Positions 53,284-53,350 of a stretch of DNA of 53,350 bases are shown piece after piece. Numbering within the stretch: the stretch's first letter is position 1; every line of letters begins with the position of its first letter. Below the pieces are notes generated by a model. It was not told where the DNA came from, ran no database searches, and saw only the letters and a program-made list of their open reading frames with translations. This stretch comes from CAIOTO01 sp040389165 (GTDB taxonomy: Bacteria > Pseudomonadota > Alphaproteobacteria > Paracaedibacterales > CAIOTO01): contig JAZKAK010000014.1 in the NCBI GenBank assembly GCA_040389165.1, positions 1 to 53,350 of the forward strand. The letters are read 5' to 3'. The position numbers and the translations under genes are program-made.

Positions 53284-53350
53284 TGGTAGCGGAGAAGGGA
53301 CTCGAACCCCCGACACGCGGATTATGATTCCGCTGCTCTAACCAGCTGAG
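53284..53350 (-). tRNA. tRNA-Met (CAU), partial at window edge
   Basis: On the minus strand the text runs from the D arm (CTCAGCTGGTTAGAGC) to the encoded CCA (53286-53284). The anticodon loop ATCATAA carries CAT. The 5' acceptor strand lies beyond the window. An elongator tRNA-Met is preferred over tRNA-Ile2 because the stem and T-arm text resemble the alphaproteobacterial elongator form. Confidence 0.88.

Overview
The window looks like a chromosomal segment of an AT-rich alphaproteobacterium, probably an intracellular, host-associated lineage near Holosporales/Paracaedibacter or Rickettsiales. That placement is an inference. It rests on an isocitrate dehydrogenase with the long C-terminal extension seen in Rickettsiales, a membrane-anchored CycM-type cytochrome c, nuo genes split between loci, an MtaB/FtsY/AMP nucleosidase operon, and an unusual number of signal-peptide proteins carrying normally cytosolic or host-interaction domains. 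No database comparison was possible.

Layout. 1-5000: tRNA-Gln, an LPLAT (DUF374) acyltransferase, an exported receiver-domain protein, a lolD-murJ overlapping pair and tRNA-His. 5000-9250: an exported ClpX-like AAA+ ATPase, then the hslVU protease operon. 9700-13560: a DAACS-family symporter, icd and a secreted poly-His protein. 13950-18360: nuoJKLM of respiratory complex I, closed by a bidirectional terminator and lacking nuoN. 18460-20570: two secreted proteins, one holding a 57-nt tandem repeat array broken by a 100-N assembly gap. 20800-28050: fumC, ctaE, a zincin, a lipoprotein, dnaA, ppiD and tRNA-Asn. 28260-36630: cycM, the mtaB-ftsY-amn operon, tRNA-Phe, the grxC-trxB-tilS operon and an M16 peptidase. 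36710-38520: ffh and rpsP. 38760-44770: an ankyrin protein, a MITE-like element and a TPR protein/secretin operon. 45100-53350: a class III cyclase, a substrate-binding protein with a DAACS symporter, folD, a stand-alone cyclic-nucleotide-binding domain, SemiSWEET, efp-suhB and a partial tRNA-Met.

How the genes work together. Icd and FumC feed the TCA cycle. Complex I subunits, cytochrome c and oxidase subunit III supply aerobic respiration. Two DAACS symporters and a SemiSWEET suggest reliance on imported carboxylates, amino acids and sugars. Ffh, FtsY, PpiD, LolD and the secretin serve protein export, consistent with the many exported proteins (REC domain, ClpX-like ATPase, ankyrin, His-rich and Ala-rich proteins). 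The cyclase and the nearby cNMP-binding domain could form a small cAMP circuit.

Intergenic DNA carries several families of degenerate palindromic repeats. One copy has 18-bp terminal inverted repeats and an apparent 10-bp target duplication. The strongest candidates for something undescribed are the exported ClpX-like unfoldase, the exported receiver-domain protein with a 12-bp inverted repeat in front of it, the repeat-array surface protein, the SBP-plus-symporter pair and the mosaic mobile repeats.
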